NCBI GenBank assembly: GCA_018821985.1
Contig: JAHJKP010000039.1
Location: forward strand, 1-64,000
Direction of reading: 5' to 3'
From: Pseudomonadota bacterium
GTDB lineage: Bacteria; Desulfobacterota; Desulfobulbia; Desulfobulbales; Desulfocapsaceae
DNA: 64,000 nt
Part shown: in pieces, positions 18,470 through 28,231 of the stretch
Layout of the letters: each line of letters begins with the position of its first letter
Position numbering within the stretch: position 1 is the stretch's first letter
Program-made: the position numbers and the translations under genes
Notes under the pieces: generated by a model
What the model was told of the DNA's origin: nothing
The model's input: only the letters and a program-made list of their open reading frames with translations
Databases searched by the model: none

Positions 18470-21010
18470 TTGTGGATAATTATCTTGAAAAAAACATCCT
18501 CTAATCTTTTGCTGTTGTTCAGCCTTACAATTCTCTGGATTCTTGGCGGCTCCTCTTTTACTCCTGTGAATGCTCAAGAAGTGATGACCAAGGTAAATGA
18601 GCAACCGGCAAGCCTAGCATTCACTGATGAGGAACGCAGTTTTCTGGAGGAAAAAAAACAAATCACCATGTGTGTCGATCCTGACTGGATGCCTCTGGAA
18701 AAAATCGAAGACGGCAAGCATGTGGGCATGACTGCCGACTACATGACCCTCATCCGCACTAAGCTTCCTGTTCCCCTGGTGATGGTCCCCACGCAAACCT
18801 GGTCGGAAAGTATTGAGTATGCCATGGCCAGAAAATGCGATATCTTTTCTCTGGCCATGCCGACCCCGGAACGTGAAGCTTACATGAACTTCACCCGCCC
18901 TTATTTGCACATTCCTCTGGTCATGGTTGCCAAGCTGGATCGTCCTTTTGTCGATGACATCACTGCTATCACCGATCAAAAACTGGGGGTGGTAAAAGGG
19001 TATGCCTTTGGTGAACTGCTGCAGACACGCTATCCAAAGATGCAGATCATGAAGGTGGAAAATGTTGATGCAGGCCTCAAGCAGGTTGCGGAAGGCAAAC
19101 TGGATGGCTTTATCGAGACTCTTGCCACAGCAGCATATTCCATTCAAAAATCATTTCCCACCGAATTGAAGGTTGCCGGTAAATTTGATGAGCGCTGGGA
19201 GCTCGGAGTGGCCACCCGAAATGACGAGCCCCTACTCCTTTCTATCTTTGATAAAGCCCTCGCCTCAATTGACAGGGAAGAGCACCAGCGCATTCTCAAT
19301 CGCTGGATATCAGTCAAGTTTGAGCAGGGCCGTGATTTTAAAATTCTCTGGCAGGCAATGATTTTGGTCGGGCTTGGAGTTGCCCTGCTTCTCTACCGGA
19401 ATTTCACCCTGGGGAGATATACCCGGCAACTCCAAGAACAGAACCAGCAAATTTCAAGCCAGTCTAAGCAGTTACAACAGGCAGAACGAAAACTCCTTTT
19501 TACCCAATATGCCGTGGATTCCTGCGCCTTCCCCATTCTCTGGGTAGAGAAGGGAAAGACTTTGGCAGAAACACACATTATCAATGCCAACAAGTCATCC
19601 ACCGATCTCCTGGGATACAGCCATGACGAATTGTGCACTCTTGGCATTGGTGACATTGATCCGGAACTCACCGAGGAATCGTGGCAAGAAGGGTTATTAA
19701 AAATAGCCCTCGACGGAAACTCCTCTTCCATGAGGCGTACACACAGACGTAAAGACGGCTCTACTTTTCCTGTTGATATCTTTGTCAGTTCTTTTGACTA
19801 TCAAGGGGTTGAATACCAGTTTTTCTTTTTCCTGGACGTGAGCCGGGAAAAAGCAATGCAGGAGAAACTCCATCGTTCCATGAAGATGGAGATGATTGGC
19901 ATGATGGCTGGAGGCGTAGCCCACGATCTGAACAATATTCTTTCCGGCATTGTTACCTATCCGGAACTGCTGCTCATGAAAATCCCGGAAGACAGTGATC
20001 TACGCAAGCCCATAGAGGTAATACGTGATGCAGGAAAACGGGCCGCGGCCGTTGTGGCCGATTTACTCACCATGGCCCGTGGTGTTGCCGCTGTAAGAGA
20101 GAATGCGAACATGAACACCTTGATCCAGAGCTATCTCAATTCTCCGGAATACCAACAAATGCATTCCCATCATCAGGAGGTTGAATGCACCGTGGATCTT
20201 GATCCGGAACTACTTAATATCTCCTGTTCGCCTGTTCATATAAATAAATGTCTGATGAATCTCATCACCAATGCGACCGAGGCCGTGGGCGAAAAGGGAC
20301 ATATCTGGATTGCCACCAGGAATTGCTCCATTGACCAACCGCTGGAGCAGGCGCAGTTTCTGGAAAAAGGGGAATATGTGCAGCTTTTCATCTCTGATGA
20401 CGGCCCCGGTATTAAAGAAGATGATCTGGCGCATATCTTCGAGCCCTTTTACTCCAAAAAGGTCATGGGAAAGAGTGGCACAGGGCTGGGGCTTACTGTC
20501 GTCTGGAATAGCGTCCAGGATCACGGCGGGACTATTATTGCAGAAAACATTCAAGGAAAAACAGTCTTCACCCTCTACTTTCCTGCCACTCGAAGCGAAG
20601 AAAGGACAGGTACACTTGAAACAGAGGATATTGCCCAACTGCAAGGCAACGGTGAAACAATCCTTGTTGTTGATGATGAGAAACAACAGCGGGATATAGC
20701 TGACAAGCTGTTAACCTTTCTCGGCTATAAGGTTGATTGTGTGGAATCGGGAGAAATGGCTGTGGAATATATCCGCACAAAGAAGCCGGCCCTTATCCTG
20801 CTCGACATGATCATGGAACCGGGCATGAATGGACGCCGAACCTATGAAGAAATGAACAAGATTCGTCCAGGCCAGAAGGCTATAGTGACCAGTGGCTTTT
20901 CGGAAAATGAAGAAGTTAAAAAAGCACAGATGCTGGGGGCAAGCACGCTCATCAAAAAACCATACACCCTGCGCCAGATCGGCCTTGCCGTTCAGGAGGC
21001 GCTTTCCTGA
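18470..21010 (+). CDS. Hybrid sensor histidine kinase with solute-binding sensor domain
   Basis: This ~846-residue orphan hybrid kinase has a signal/anchor (residues 10-35). A periplasmic family-3 solute-binding domain spans about 55-280 (ITMCVDPDWMPLEKI is the usual opening). A transmembrane helix lies near 295-312, then a coiled stretch and a PAS domain (~345-455). The kinase core has its histidine in GGVAHDLNN and ATPase motifs DDGPGI and SGTGLGLTV. A C-terminal receiver follows (aspartate in LILLDMIMEPGMNG). Such fusions bind amino-acid-like or other small solutes directly; the ligand is unknown. The start codon is TTG (18470 or 18485) and uncertain. It has no partner regulator next to it. 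Confidence 0.88.
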   Translation: MWIIILKKTSSNLLLLFSLTILWILGGSSFTPVNAQEVMTKVNEQPASLAFTDEERSFLEEKKQITMCVDPDWMPLEKIEDGKHVGMTADYMTLIRTKLPVPLVMVPTQTWSESIEYAMARKCDIFSLAMPTPEREAYMNFTRPYLHIPLVMVAKLDRPFVDDITAITDQKLGVVKGYAFGELLQTRYPKMQIMKVENVDAGLKQVAEGKLDGFIETLATAAYSIQKSFPTELKVAGKFDERWELGVATRNDEPLLLSIFDKALASIDREEHQRILNRWISVKFEQGRDFKILWQAMILVGLGVALLLYRNFTLGRYTRQLQEQNQQISSQSKQLQQAERKLLFTQYAVDSCAFPILWVEKGKTLAETHIINANKSSTDLLGYSHDELCTLGIGDIDPELTEESWQEGLLKIALDGNSSSMRRTHRRKDGSTFPVDIFVSSFDYQGVEYQFFFFLDVSREKAMQEKLHRSMKMEMIGMMAGGVAHDLNNILSGIVTYPELLLMKIPEDSDLRKPIEVIRDAGKRAAAVVADLLTMARGVAAVRENANMNTLIQSYLNSPEYQQMHSHHQEVECTVDLDPELLNISCSPVHINKCLMNLITNATEAVGEKGHIWIATRNCSIDQPLEQAQFLEKGEYVQLFISDDGPGIKEDDLAHIFEPFYSKKVMGKSGTGLGLTVVWNSVQDHGGTIIAENIQGKTVFTLYFPATRSEERTGTLETEDIAQLQGNGETILVVDDEKQQRDIADKLLTFLGYKVDCVESGEMAVEYIRTKKPALILLDMIMEPGMNGRRTYEEMNKIRPGQKAIVTSGFSENEEVKKAQMLGASTLIKKPYTLRQIGLAVQEALS

Positions 21011-21133
21011 GGGGGAGGTATCTCTACACTAATCACTACCATAAGAAGGCGCTCACTACTCCTGGGATTCCTTCTCTGCTGCTGTCTCTTACTGGCCCAC
21101 TCAGCCTTCGGGCGCTCGTTATACTGGCAGGAG

Positions 21134-22960
21134 ATGGAGGTCCAGGCCCGTCTGGACCGTGACGGTCGCCTGCACGTCCGTGAGCTCCAGACCATGGTTT
21201 TTTCCGGCGATTGGAACGGCGGAGAACGAAAGTTTTATGTCGGCGCCGGGCAGCATCTTCAGGTGAACTGCGTTCTCCGGGTTGATGTACTAAACGACCG
21301 TGAGGTGGAATTAGCCCGAGGCAGTCTTACTCAAGTGAATCACTGGAATTTTCACACCGGCTCAACTATCCGCTGGCGCAGCCGGCAGCCATCGGATCCT
21401 CTTTTCCAGAACACAGCTCTTACCTATATCATCGAATACACCCTGTCCGGGATCATCATTCCTGACAACCACGGGGGCTACCGGCTCAACCACGATTTCG
21501 CCTTTACGGAACGTCCAGGACCGATACAACATTTCAGCCTCGACCTGGAGCTAGACCCTGTCTGGCAGACAGAAGGTGATCGTCCCCTGCACCTGACGCA
21601 GGACAACATCCAGCCTGGAAAGGGAGTAGTTCTCCAGATCAGACTAACGCACAGCGAGGGGAATCCAGCTGCGATATACAGGCCTCCAAAACCACCGGCT
21701 CCCATTCCGGTGCGCCATACGCCCTCTTTCAGCCGTCTCTTGCTCTTCAGCACTGTTCTCCTCTTTTTTCTCTGGCGCTTTGCTGTTTTTTTTCGTTATG
21801 AAAAGAAAGCCGAGCGGTTTCATACTCTTGTTCCGCCGGAAGATGTGGACCAACAATGGCTGGATCAGCATCTCTTTCATCTCTTGCCTGAAGTGGTGGG
21901 AGCAACCTGGGACAAGAGGACCAGCGGCTATGAAGTGGCGGCGGTGCTTGCCCGGCTGGTTTTAGAGGGCAAGATGGAGAGCTGGTTGGAGCCCAAAAAA
22001 ATTTCAATTTTTCACTATGAGCTCTTCCTGCCATGGCTGCCGCCGGTCTTACACCTCAGACTTCTTCAACCACGGGAACAATTCAGCAGCTACGAACATA
22101 CCCTTATTGAAGGCCTTTTTATCAACGGAGAGGCAACGGACACCGAAGCAATCAGGGATTATTATCAGGGGAAAAACAGCAGTTTTGACCCGGCGGGTAA
22201 GCTTCGGGAACCATTAGAGAAAAAAGTATCCGAACTCACTGCCGCCCTGAAAAATCCCTTGGAATTGATCTGGATCCCCACACTTCTTCTTGGGCTATGT
22301 GGTTTCTTCCTTCTCCTCTTTAATGCGGTTTTACATCAGGATGAATTCGGACTGCAGATGATCTATGTTGCTACAGCTTTCTTCCTCTACATTATTGGAC
22401 TTATAGGGGCTATTAACTACCGTGATGCCTCCATCCGGCTTCCTGGTCGGATGCTTTTTTTTGTAGGGATAGTTGTACTCATTGAGACAGGATACGCCTC
22501 GCTGCTTTATGCCGACGCATCTCTGCTCCTGCTTCTCGGCGGATCCTGTCTTGTTCTGGCAATGATGAACAACATTCTCAATATCGCAAAGTCACGGGAC
22601 AGTATCGAAGGGATTCGCCTGCGACAGCATCTGGCTTCGGCCCGTGAATATTTTAAAGCCGAGCTGCAAAAGGAAAAGCCGGAGTTAGAAGACGCCTGGT
22701 TCCCCTATCTTCTGGCTTTTGGGCTGGGAAAACATATGGATGCCTGGTTCGGAAAATACGGCAACAGTATACACACCTTCTCCTCTGGCAACACGTCTCA
22801 CTCCTCTTCCGGCTTCAGTGGGGGCGGCGGGATTTTCGGCGGCGCCGGAGCCAGTGGTTCCTGGGCTACGGCAGTTAACAGCATGGCCACCAGTGCCAGC
22901 TCTTCCTCATCAGGCGGCTCAAGTGGAGGATCGGGTGGTGGTGGTGGCGGGGGCTGGTAA
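21134..22960 (+). CDS. DUF2207 membrane protein with Gly/Ser-rich tail
   Basis: From the first ATG (21134) the protein has 608 residues. It has an N-terminal DUF2207 beta-rich domain (about 1-190), a helix near 200-218, a cytosolic segment and a cluster of four helices (~380-480). The tail is very rich in Gly and Ser, ending in a poly-Gly run and Trp. This is a widespread envelope family of unknown function. The frame is open upstream to 21011 and encodes a good signal peptide (RRRSLLLGFLLCCCLLLAHS, cut near AFG), so 21134 is not the true start. No ATG, GTG or TTG exists there; ATA at 21041 or ATC at 21032 are the candidates, after GGGGGAGG at 21011-21018. Confidence 0.75.
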   Translation: MEVQARLDRDGRLHVRELQTMVFSGDWNGGERKFYVGAGQHLQVNCVLRVDVLNDREVELARGSLTQVNHWNFHTGSTIRWRSRQPSDPLFQNTALTYIIEYTLSGIIIPDNHGGYRLNHDFAFTERPGPIQHFSLDLELDPVWQTEGDRPLHLTQDNIQPGKGVVLQIRLTHSEGNPAAIYRPPKPPAPIPVRHTPSFSRLLLFSTVLLFFLWRFAVFFRYEKKAERFHTLVPPEDVDQQWLDQHLFHLLPEVVGATWDKRTSGYEVAAVLARLVLEGKMESWLEPKKISIFHYELFLPWLPPVLHLRLLQPREQFSSYEHTLIEGLFINGEATDTEAIRDYYQGKNSSFDPAGKLREPLEKKVSELTAALKNPLELIWIPTLLLGLCGFFLLLFNAVLHQDEFGLQMIYVATAFFLYIIGLIGAINYRDASIRLPGRMLFFVGIVVLIETGYASLLYADASLLLLLGGSCLVLAMMNNILNIAKSRDSIEGIRLRQHLASAREYFKAELQKEKPELEDAWFPYLLAFGLGKHMDAWFGKYGNSIHTFSSGNTSHSSSGFSGGGGIFGGAGASGSWATAVNSMATSASSSSSGGSSGGSGGGGGGGW

Positions 22961-23092
22961 ACCCCAAAGGCTCAGAACAATAACAGACACTCATCAGCAA
23001 GAAGGTTTACTTCCAGCGCCGGGATTGTTATTATCCTCTCTTCTCTGCACTGTCAAAAGTAAAACTTTCTTCCCTCTCAGGCCCATACATTC

Positions 23093-24958
23093 ATGAAAAA
23101 CATCTTTGCAGCTCTCACAACCTTCTTCCGCTGGATAGGAAAATTTCTTTCTACCACCCGAAGCATCCTAGGCAACCTTCTCTTTCTGTTGTTTATAGTA
23201 GTGATTTTCACCACATTTTTCTTTGAAAAAAAACCGCCTGTTATTAAGGACGCAGCCCTTATCCTTTCTCTGGCTGGTAATATTGTTGAAGAAAAACAGT
23301 CCAGAGACCCGATCACGGAGCTGCTGGGCGAACTCACTCAAAGCAAGGAGACGACCACTGAAACGCTGCTCCAGGATATTCTCGACGCCATCCATCACGC
23401 GGCCACCGACAGCCAGATCAAATGCATCCTTCTTGACCTCAAGGATTTGGGGACGGTGGGGCTCGACCAGATGCAGACCATCGGAGAGGCCCTGAACCAG
23501 TTTAAAAAAAGCGGCAAGAAAGTCATTGCCGCCGAAGATTACTACCAACAGAAGGCTTATTATCTTGCCTCCTTTGCCTCGGAGATCTACCTGAACCCCA
23601 TGGGCGGCGTTGACCTCCACGGCCTTTCTTCCTATCCGCTCTTCTTCCGGGAAGCCCTGGAGAAATTACAGATTAATTATCACGTCTTCCGTGTCGGCAC
23701 CTACAAATCGGCCGTCGAACCCATCCTGCGAGATTCCATGTCAATGGAGGCCAAAGAACAAATGCGGGGGCTGCTCATCTCTCTATGGTCGATCTTCACG
23801 ACAGATATCACCAGACAACGTTCACTTCCTGCTGACGCCATCAATCAATACACCAATAACATTACCACAAAACTGGCGGCCTCAGGAGGCAGTACTGCAC
23901 AATTGGCCATGGAAAGCAAACTGGTGGATAGCCTTAAAACCAGGGAAGAACTCCGCGAATATCTGGAAAAACAGACTGCGGCCGCTCCTGATCAGGGTTT
24001 CAGCCAGATCAGCTTGAATAATTATCTGCGCACCATCACCCCTTCTTATGAACAACCACTGATTACACCTGACAACACTATCGGGGTCATTATAGCCGAG
24101 GGCATGATTCTCGATGGTAAGCAGCCAGTGGGCACCATTGGCGGCGACACCCTGGCCGCGAGTCTCCGTAAGGCCCGTCTTGATCCGGCAATCAAAGCAG
24201 TGACGCTGCGCATCAACTCAGGGGGCGGCTCGGCCTTTGCCTCAGAAATCATTCGTCAGGAGATCCTGGAGCTGAAAAAAAGTGCCAAGCCCTTGGTGGT
24301 GTCCATGGGCTCCACTGCCGCCTCAGGCGGATACTGGATTGCTGCAAACGCTGATGAGATATGGGCATCAACCGCCACCATCACCGGTTCCATCGGGATC
24401 TTCGCGGCCTTCCCCACCTTTGAAAACAGCCTGGCAAGTCTTGGCATTCACAGTGATGGTTTCGGTACCACCCCGCTGGCATCAGGCCTTAACGTAAGCC
24501 GGCCTCTGACTCCTCCTTTGGAGGTAGCTGTCCAGATGATCCTGGAACATGGCTACCGGCAGTTTCTTGCCTTAGTGGCCAAAGGACGCCGAATCGACAT
24601 GGAAACAGTCAAGACCGTTGCCGGAGGACGGGTGTTTCATGGAAAAGAGGCCCAGCAACTCGGCCTCGTGGATAAAATAGGAACTCTGGAAGATGCCATC
24701 AAGTCTGCAGCCAAAATGGCAAAAATTGAAAGTTACTCAGCAGTCTACATTAAAAAGCCACGCAGCCTTCTGGATGAGATACTGACCATCTTCAACGGTC
24801 AGGTCACAGCCACCCTGCTGCGCCAAACAATATCACAACCTTTGGCGCAGCAGATAGTTCAACTGACTGCACCTATCAGGGAGATCCTGCTCTTCAACGA
24901 TCCGGCAGGTCTATACGCCCATTCGCTGATTCAAGGCCCATCAATTCTTGAACCTTAA
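23093..24958 (+). CDS. sppA: Signal peptide peptidase SppA (67-kDa tandem type)
   Basis: SppA is an inner-membrane serine protease that degrades cleaved signal peptides on the periplasmic side. This 621-residue form has both the inactive-like N-terminal and the catalytic C-terminal halves, as in E. coli. One transmembrane helix lies at 27-45. The catalytic lysine is Lys205 in GTYKSAVEP, and the nucleophile is Ser411 in STAASGGYW. It is followed within 23 bases by the next membrane gene and may start an operon running to 27980. Confidence 0.93.
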   Translation: MKNIFAALTTFFRWIGKFLSTTRSILGNLLFLLFIVVIFTTFFFEKKPPVIKDAALILSLAGNIVEEKQSRDPITELLGELTQSKETTTETLLQDILDAIHHAATDSQIKCILLDLKDLGTVGLDQMQTIGEALNQFKKSGKKVIAAEDYYQQKAYYLASFASEIYLNPMGGVDLHGLSSYPLFFREALEKLQINYHVFRVGTYKSAVEPILRDSMSMEAKEQMRGLLISLWSIFTTDITRQRSLPADAINQYTNNITTKLAASGGSTAQLAMESKLVDSLKTREELREYLEKQTAAAPDQGFSQISLNNYLRTITPSYEQPLITPDNTIGVIIAEGMILDGKQPVGTIGGDTLAASLRKARLDPAIKAVTLRINSGGGSAFASEIIRQEILELKKSAKPLVVSMGSTAASGGYWIAANADEIWASTATITGSIGIFAAFPTFENSLASLGIHSDGFGTTPLASGLNVSRPLTPPLEVAVQMILEHGYRQFLALVAKGRRIDMETVKTVAGGRVFHGKEAQQLGLVDKIGTLEDAIKSAAKMAKIESYSAVYIKKPRSLLDEILTIFNGQVTATLLRQTISQPLAQQIVQLTAPIREILLFNDPAGLYAHSLIQGPSILEP

Positions 24959-24981
24959 GGAAAAACCAGGAAAAAACGTCC

Positions 24982-25953
24982 ATGTCCTTTTCAGCAGATA
25001 CCCTCCTTACCCTCTGGCACGACCTGTTCTGGCCGCTGTTGCGGCTGCTCGGTTCTCTCTCGGTTGGCCTTTTTTTTGCCAACCTGATCGAATCACTGAA
25101 CTGGACCAGTAAAGTTGCCACCCTGGCCCGTCCCCTGTTGCGCCTGGGAAACCTCTCCGATATCGCCAGCGCCTCCTTCACCATGGCGCTTTTTTCCGGC
25201 ATCAGCGCCAACACCATGCTCTCCGAGGCCTACGAAAACAAGAAGATATCAAAAAAAGAGCTGATCCTGACCAACCTGTTCAACTCGCTGCCCACCTATT
25301 TCCTTCACCTGCCCACGGTCTCCTTCGTCGCGGTGCCGATGATCAGGGGAGCGGCCTTTATCTATGTGGGCCTCACCTTGGGCGCGGCCATGCTCCGCAC
25401 CCTTTCCATCCTTCTTATCAGCCGTTTCATCCTCCCCAGACCGGAACAGAGAGACGGGATACAGGTAGAGGGACCAAAGGCGGCAGGAGGCGGATGGAAC
25501 GCTATTTTCACAAAAAGCTGGGTCCGCTTTAAAAGACGTATCCGCACGATCATCCGCTTTACTATCCCCATCTATATCCTCATTTTCTGGCTCCACAAGG
25601 CTGGGATTTTCACCACCATGGAAAAAATGATGGCCACCTATTTTTCCTTCCTCTCCTGGCTCTCCCCGGAATCCATGGGCATTATCACCTTTCAGATTGC
25701 CGCCGAATTCACGGCGGGTCTGGCTGCAGCCGGAGCCCTGCTCCAGGCTGGAAGCATGAGTTATCGAGAGATTATCCTGGCGCTTCTGGTGGGTAATATC
25801 CTTTCTTCACCGATCCGCGCCATCCGTCATCAGTTCCCTTATTATGCAGGAATATTCAAACCAAAGATAGCCGCGGAACTGATCTTCTACAACCAGATAT
25901 TCCGTATCGGCAGCCTTATCACCATGGGAGTTATCTACTTTGTCGTATCGTAA
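24982..25953 (+). CDS. Nucleoside-recognition (Gate) domain membrane protein
   Basis: This 323-residue polytopic protein has about eight hydrophobic helices. It carries Gate-domain features (MALFSGISANTMLSEAY, NLFNSLPTYFLHLPTV, FTAGLAAAGALLQ) shared with spore-maturation SpmA/SpmB-like and nucleoside-transporter proteins. Its substrate is unknown in this family. It is tightly packed between sppA and the CDP-alcohol phosphatidyltransferase, suggesting an envelope role. Confidence 0.75.
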   Translation: MSFSADTLLTLWHDLFWPLLRLLGSLSVGLFFANLIESLNWTSKVATLARPLLRLGNLSDIASASFTMALFSGISANTMLSEAYENKKISKKELILTNLFNSLPTYFLHLPTVSFVAVPMIRGAAFIYVGLTLGAAMLRTLSILLISRFILPRPEQRDGIQVEGPKAAGGGWNAIFTKSWVRFKRRIRTIIRFTIPIYILIFWLHKAGIFTTMEKMMATYFSFLSWLSPESMGIITFQIAAEFTAGLAAAGALLQAGSMSYREIILALLVGNILSSPIRAIRHQFPYYAGIFKPKIAAELIFYNQIFRIGSLITMGVIYFVVS

Positions 25954-25960
25954 CTCCGGC

Positions 25961-26512
25961 ATGAAACAATATCTGGCCCTTATTCCCAATATCTTATCCA
26001 CCTTGCGACTGGGTCTGGCCTGCCTCTTTCCTTTCTGTCCCGAGGAACTGTGGGTCTGGCTTATTCTGGGAAGCGGGGCCAGTGATTTTCTTGACGGCTG
26101 GTGCGCCAGACGCTGGAAGGTATCAAGCTGGCAGGGAGGCCTGTTGGATGCCGTAGCTGACAAGATGTTCATGTTTGCAGCCCTGACCACTGTTGCCATG
26201 ACCGGCAAATTTCCGATCTGGTGGATTCTGGCAGTGATTGCCCGCGATCTGACTGTTGGGATTGCCGCCGCATATGCGGCAACAATCCAATCCTGGGCTT
26301 CCTTCCGCGAGATGGGGGCCAGGTGGTCAGGTAAACTGGCCACAGCGGGACAATTTCTCCTGCTGCTCACTGTGGTCCTTTTTCCAGGGATGGCCCCGGT
26401 TGCCCTCTTTATCTCCGTCTCCTGCAGCGTCTTTGCTGCCGGTGATTACGGTCTGCTTTTTTATCAGGCTCTCCACCGGCAGCATAGGGATAAAAATTCA
26501 TCTAGTCGATAG
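25961..26512 (+). CDS. CDP-alcohol phosphatidyltransferase family protein
   Basis: This 183-residue integral membrane enzyme would join a CDP-activated lipid to an alcohol. It contains the family signature D-G-x2-A-R-x8-G-x3-D-x3-D, read here as DGWCARR...GGLLDAVADK near residues 38-60. About five helices are present. The specific alcohol (glycerol phosphate, inositol phosphate, serine) cannot be told. The start chosen is ATG 25961; a TTG seven codons earlier overlaps the previous gene. The next gene encodes a CarS-like domain, so the two may act in one lipid pathway. Confidence 0.82.
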   Translation: MKQYLALIPNILSTLRLGLACLFPFCPEELWVWLILGSGASDFLDGWCARRWKVSSWQGGLLDAVADKMFMFAALTTVAMTGKFPIWWILAVIARDLTVGIAAAYAATIQSWASFREMGARWSGKLATAGQFLLLLTVVLFPGMAPVALFISVSCSVFAAGDYGLLFYQALHRQHRDKNSSSR

Positions 26513-26546
26513 ACCTTTTTTTACTGCACCATAGAGGAAGAGCACT

Positions 26547-27980
26547 ATGATCGTGGCGGCCACCATTGTTCTTTATCTCCTGTGGATCAACGCACTTCCA
26601 CCCCTTGTCAGTATGTTCTGCGGCGACCGTTGGAACAGGCCGCTCGATGGCGGCAGAGTATGGCGAGACCAGCAGCCCCTCTTCGGGCCGCACAAGACTA
26701 TCCGCGGCATCCTGGCCAGCCTGCTCGGGGGGAGCATAGTCGCTCCCCTGATCGGCGTTGCATGGTGGATTGGTGCCCTTGCCTCCTTGCTGGCCATGAG
26801 CGGCGACCTTTTATCCAGCTTTATCAAACGTCGTCGGACCCTGAAAAGCGGCACCGAGATCGTCATCCTCGATCAACTCTTTGAATCCCTTTTTCCCGCC
26901 CTGTTCCTGGGCCAGGTTCTGGATCTTAGCTGGGAACAGATTGCGGCAATCCAGATTTTGTTCATCACCATCGCCTACTGGAGTTCCCGTTTCTGGCACT
27001 TTATTATTTACCGGCCACCGCTGGAAAATTATCCACGCCAGGTCCGTTCAACAGTTCGCCTGCGTGAATGGCGGGCCTGTCATACCCCTCTGGCCAGATG
27101 GCAGGCCCTGTTCAATCTGACCAGCGTTCTCTCTGATCTGGTCTTTCTCACCCCACTGTTCAAGCTGACAGGTCTAAATGAAAAAGGCAGAACCAATGCT
27201 CTCAAGATAGAGGTGGTGAAAAAAACATTCTGTTTCCCCTCACTGCCTGACTCCTTTGACCAGTTTCGCATCCTTCTGCTGACCGATCTCCACCTGGACG
27301 GTCTCGATGGTCTGACCGATACCCTTATTAATCATCTGCAGGACATTGAGGTCGATCTTTGTCTGATTGGCGGAGATATCCGGATGCAGACCTACGGCCC
27401 CATCGCGCCCTGCCTCAGGCATCTGCGCCGCCTCCTCCCCCATGTCCGCACGCAGCATGGCCTCCTCGGCGTCCTCGGCAATCATGATTGTCTGGAGATG
27501 GCCCCGGATTTCGAGGAGTGTGGCCTGATCATGCTGATCAACGAATCATGGCCCATTGAGCGCAACGGCGAACGGATCTGGATCGTTGGCGTTGATGACC
27601 CCCATTTCTACAAGATGGCCGATGCCGAACAGGCCTTCCGGGATGTACCGGCTCAGGCCTTTAGCATCTTCCTGGCCCATTCGCCTGAGACATACAAAGA
27701 AGCGGCACAATGTAACGCCAATCTTTACCTCTGCGGCCACACCCACGGCGGACAAATCTGCCTGCCCGGGAACATAATTCAGGGTCCTCTCCTCACCAAC
27801 TCCAGGGCACCCCGTTTTACTGCCTCCGGCAATTGGCAATACCAACAGATGAAGGGTTATACCAGCCGCGGTGCAGGATCCTCCAGCATCCCCCTGCGCT
27901 TTAATTGCCCGGGGGAGATCACGCTTATCACTCTGGTAAAGGGAGAGTTCAAATCCCCAAAGATTCCATTATCAGAATAA
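26547..27980 (+). CDS. CarS-like CDP-lipid synthase / metallophosphoesterase fusion
   Basis: The 477-residue protein joins two domains. Residues 1-165 are a membrane domain with FGPHKTIRGILASLLGG and SGDLLSSFIKRR...LDQL motifs, as in CarS (CDP-archaeol synthase-like) proteins that charge a lipid with CTP. Residues 235-470 form a calcineurin-like phosphoesterase with LLTDLHLD, GGDI, LGNHD, LAHSPE and CGHTHGGQ metal motifs, closest in style to YaeI/YkuE lipid phosphoesterases. The second domain lacks its own membrane anchor and would be held by the first. I infer a role in making or trimming an activated lipid with the phosphatidyltransferase next door. Confidence 0.75.
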   Translation: MIVAATIVLYLLWINALPPLVSMFCGDRWNRPLDGGRVWRDQQPLFGPHKTIRGILASLLGGSIVAPLIGVAWWIGALASLLAMSGDLLSSFIKRRRTLKSGTEIVILDQLFESLFPALFLGQVLDLSWEQIAAIQILFITIAYWSSRFWHFIIYRPPLENYPRQVRSTVRLREWRACHTPLARWQALFNLTSVLSDLVFLTPLFKLTGLNEKGRTNALKIEVVKKTFCFPSLPDSFDQFRILLLTDLHLDGLDGLTDTLINHLQDIEVDLCLIGGDIRMQTYGPIAPCLRHLRRLLPHVRTQHGLLGVLGNHDCLEMAPDFEECGLIMLINESWPIERNGERIWIVGVDDPHFYKMADAEQAFRDVPAQAFSIFLAHSPETYKEAAQCNANLYLCGHTHGGQICLPGNIIQGPLLTNSRAPRFTASGNWQYQQMKGYTSRGAGSSSIPLRFNCPGEITLITLVKGEFKSPKIPLSE

Positions 27981-28231
27981 AAACATCCCATATAACTTGA
28001 GTTGAAAAATTGTTTTCTTTTTATCTTACTTCCAGTACGTTACTCTATCCTTTCATGTCATTTCTTCTTCTGGTCTGATTCCTGATAGTTCAAGATAGTG
28101 GACATTGTTCAAACGCTGATTCAAGAGCCAGATTATCAAGCGGCAAGAACTTATTGAAAGGTACTGAAATTACCTGTTGCGCCCGACAAGAATGCTCGCC
28201 CCAAGGCCATGAAGAAGGACGGAGAGAATAA

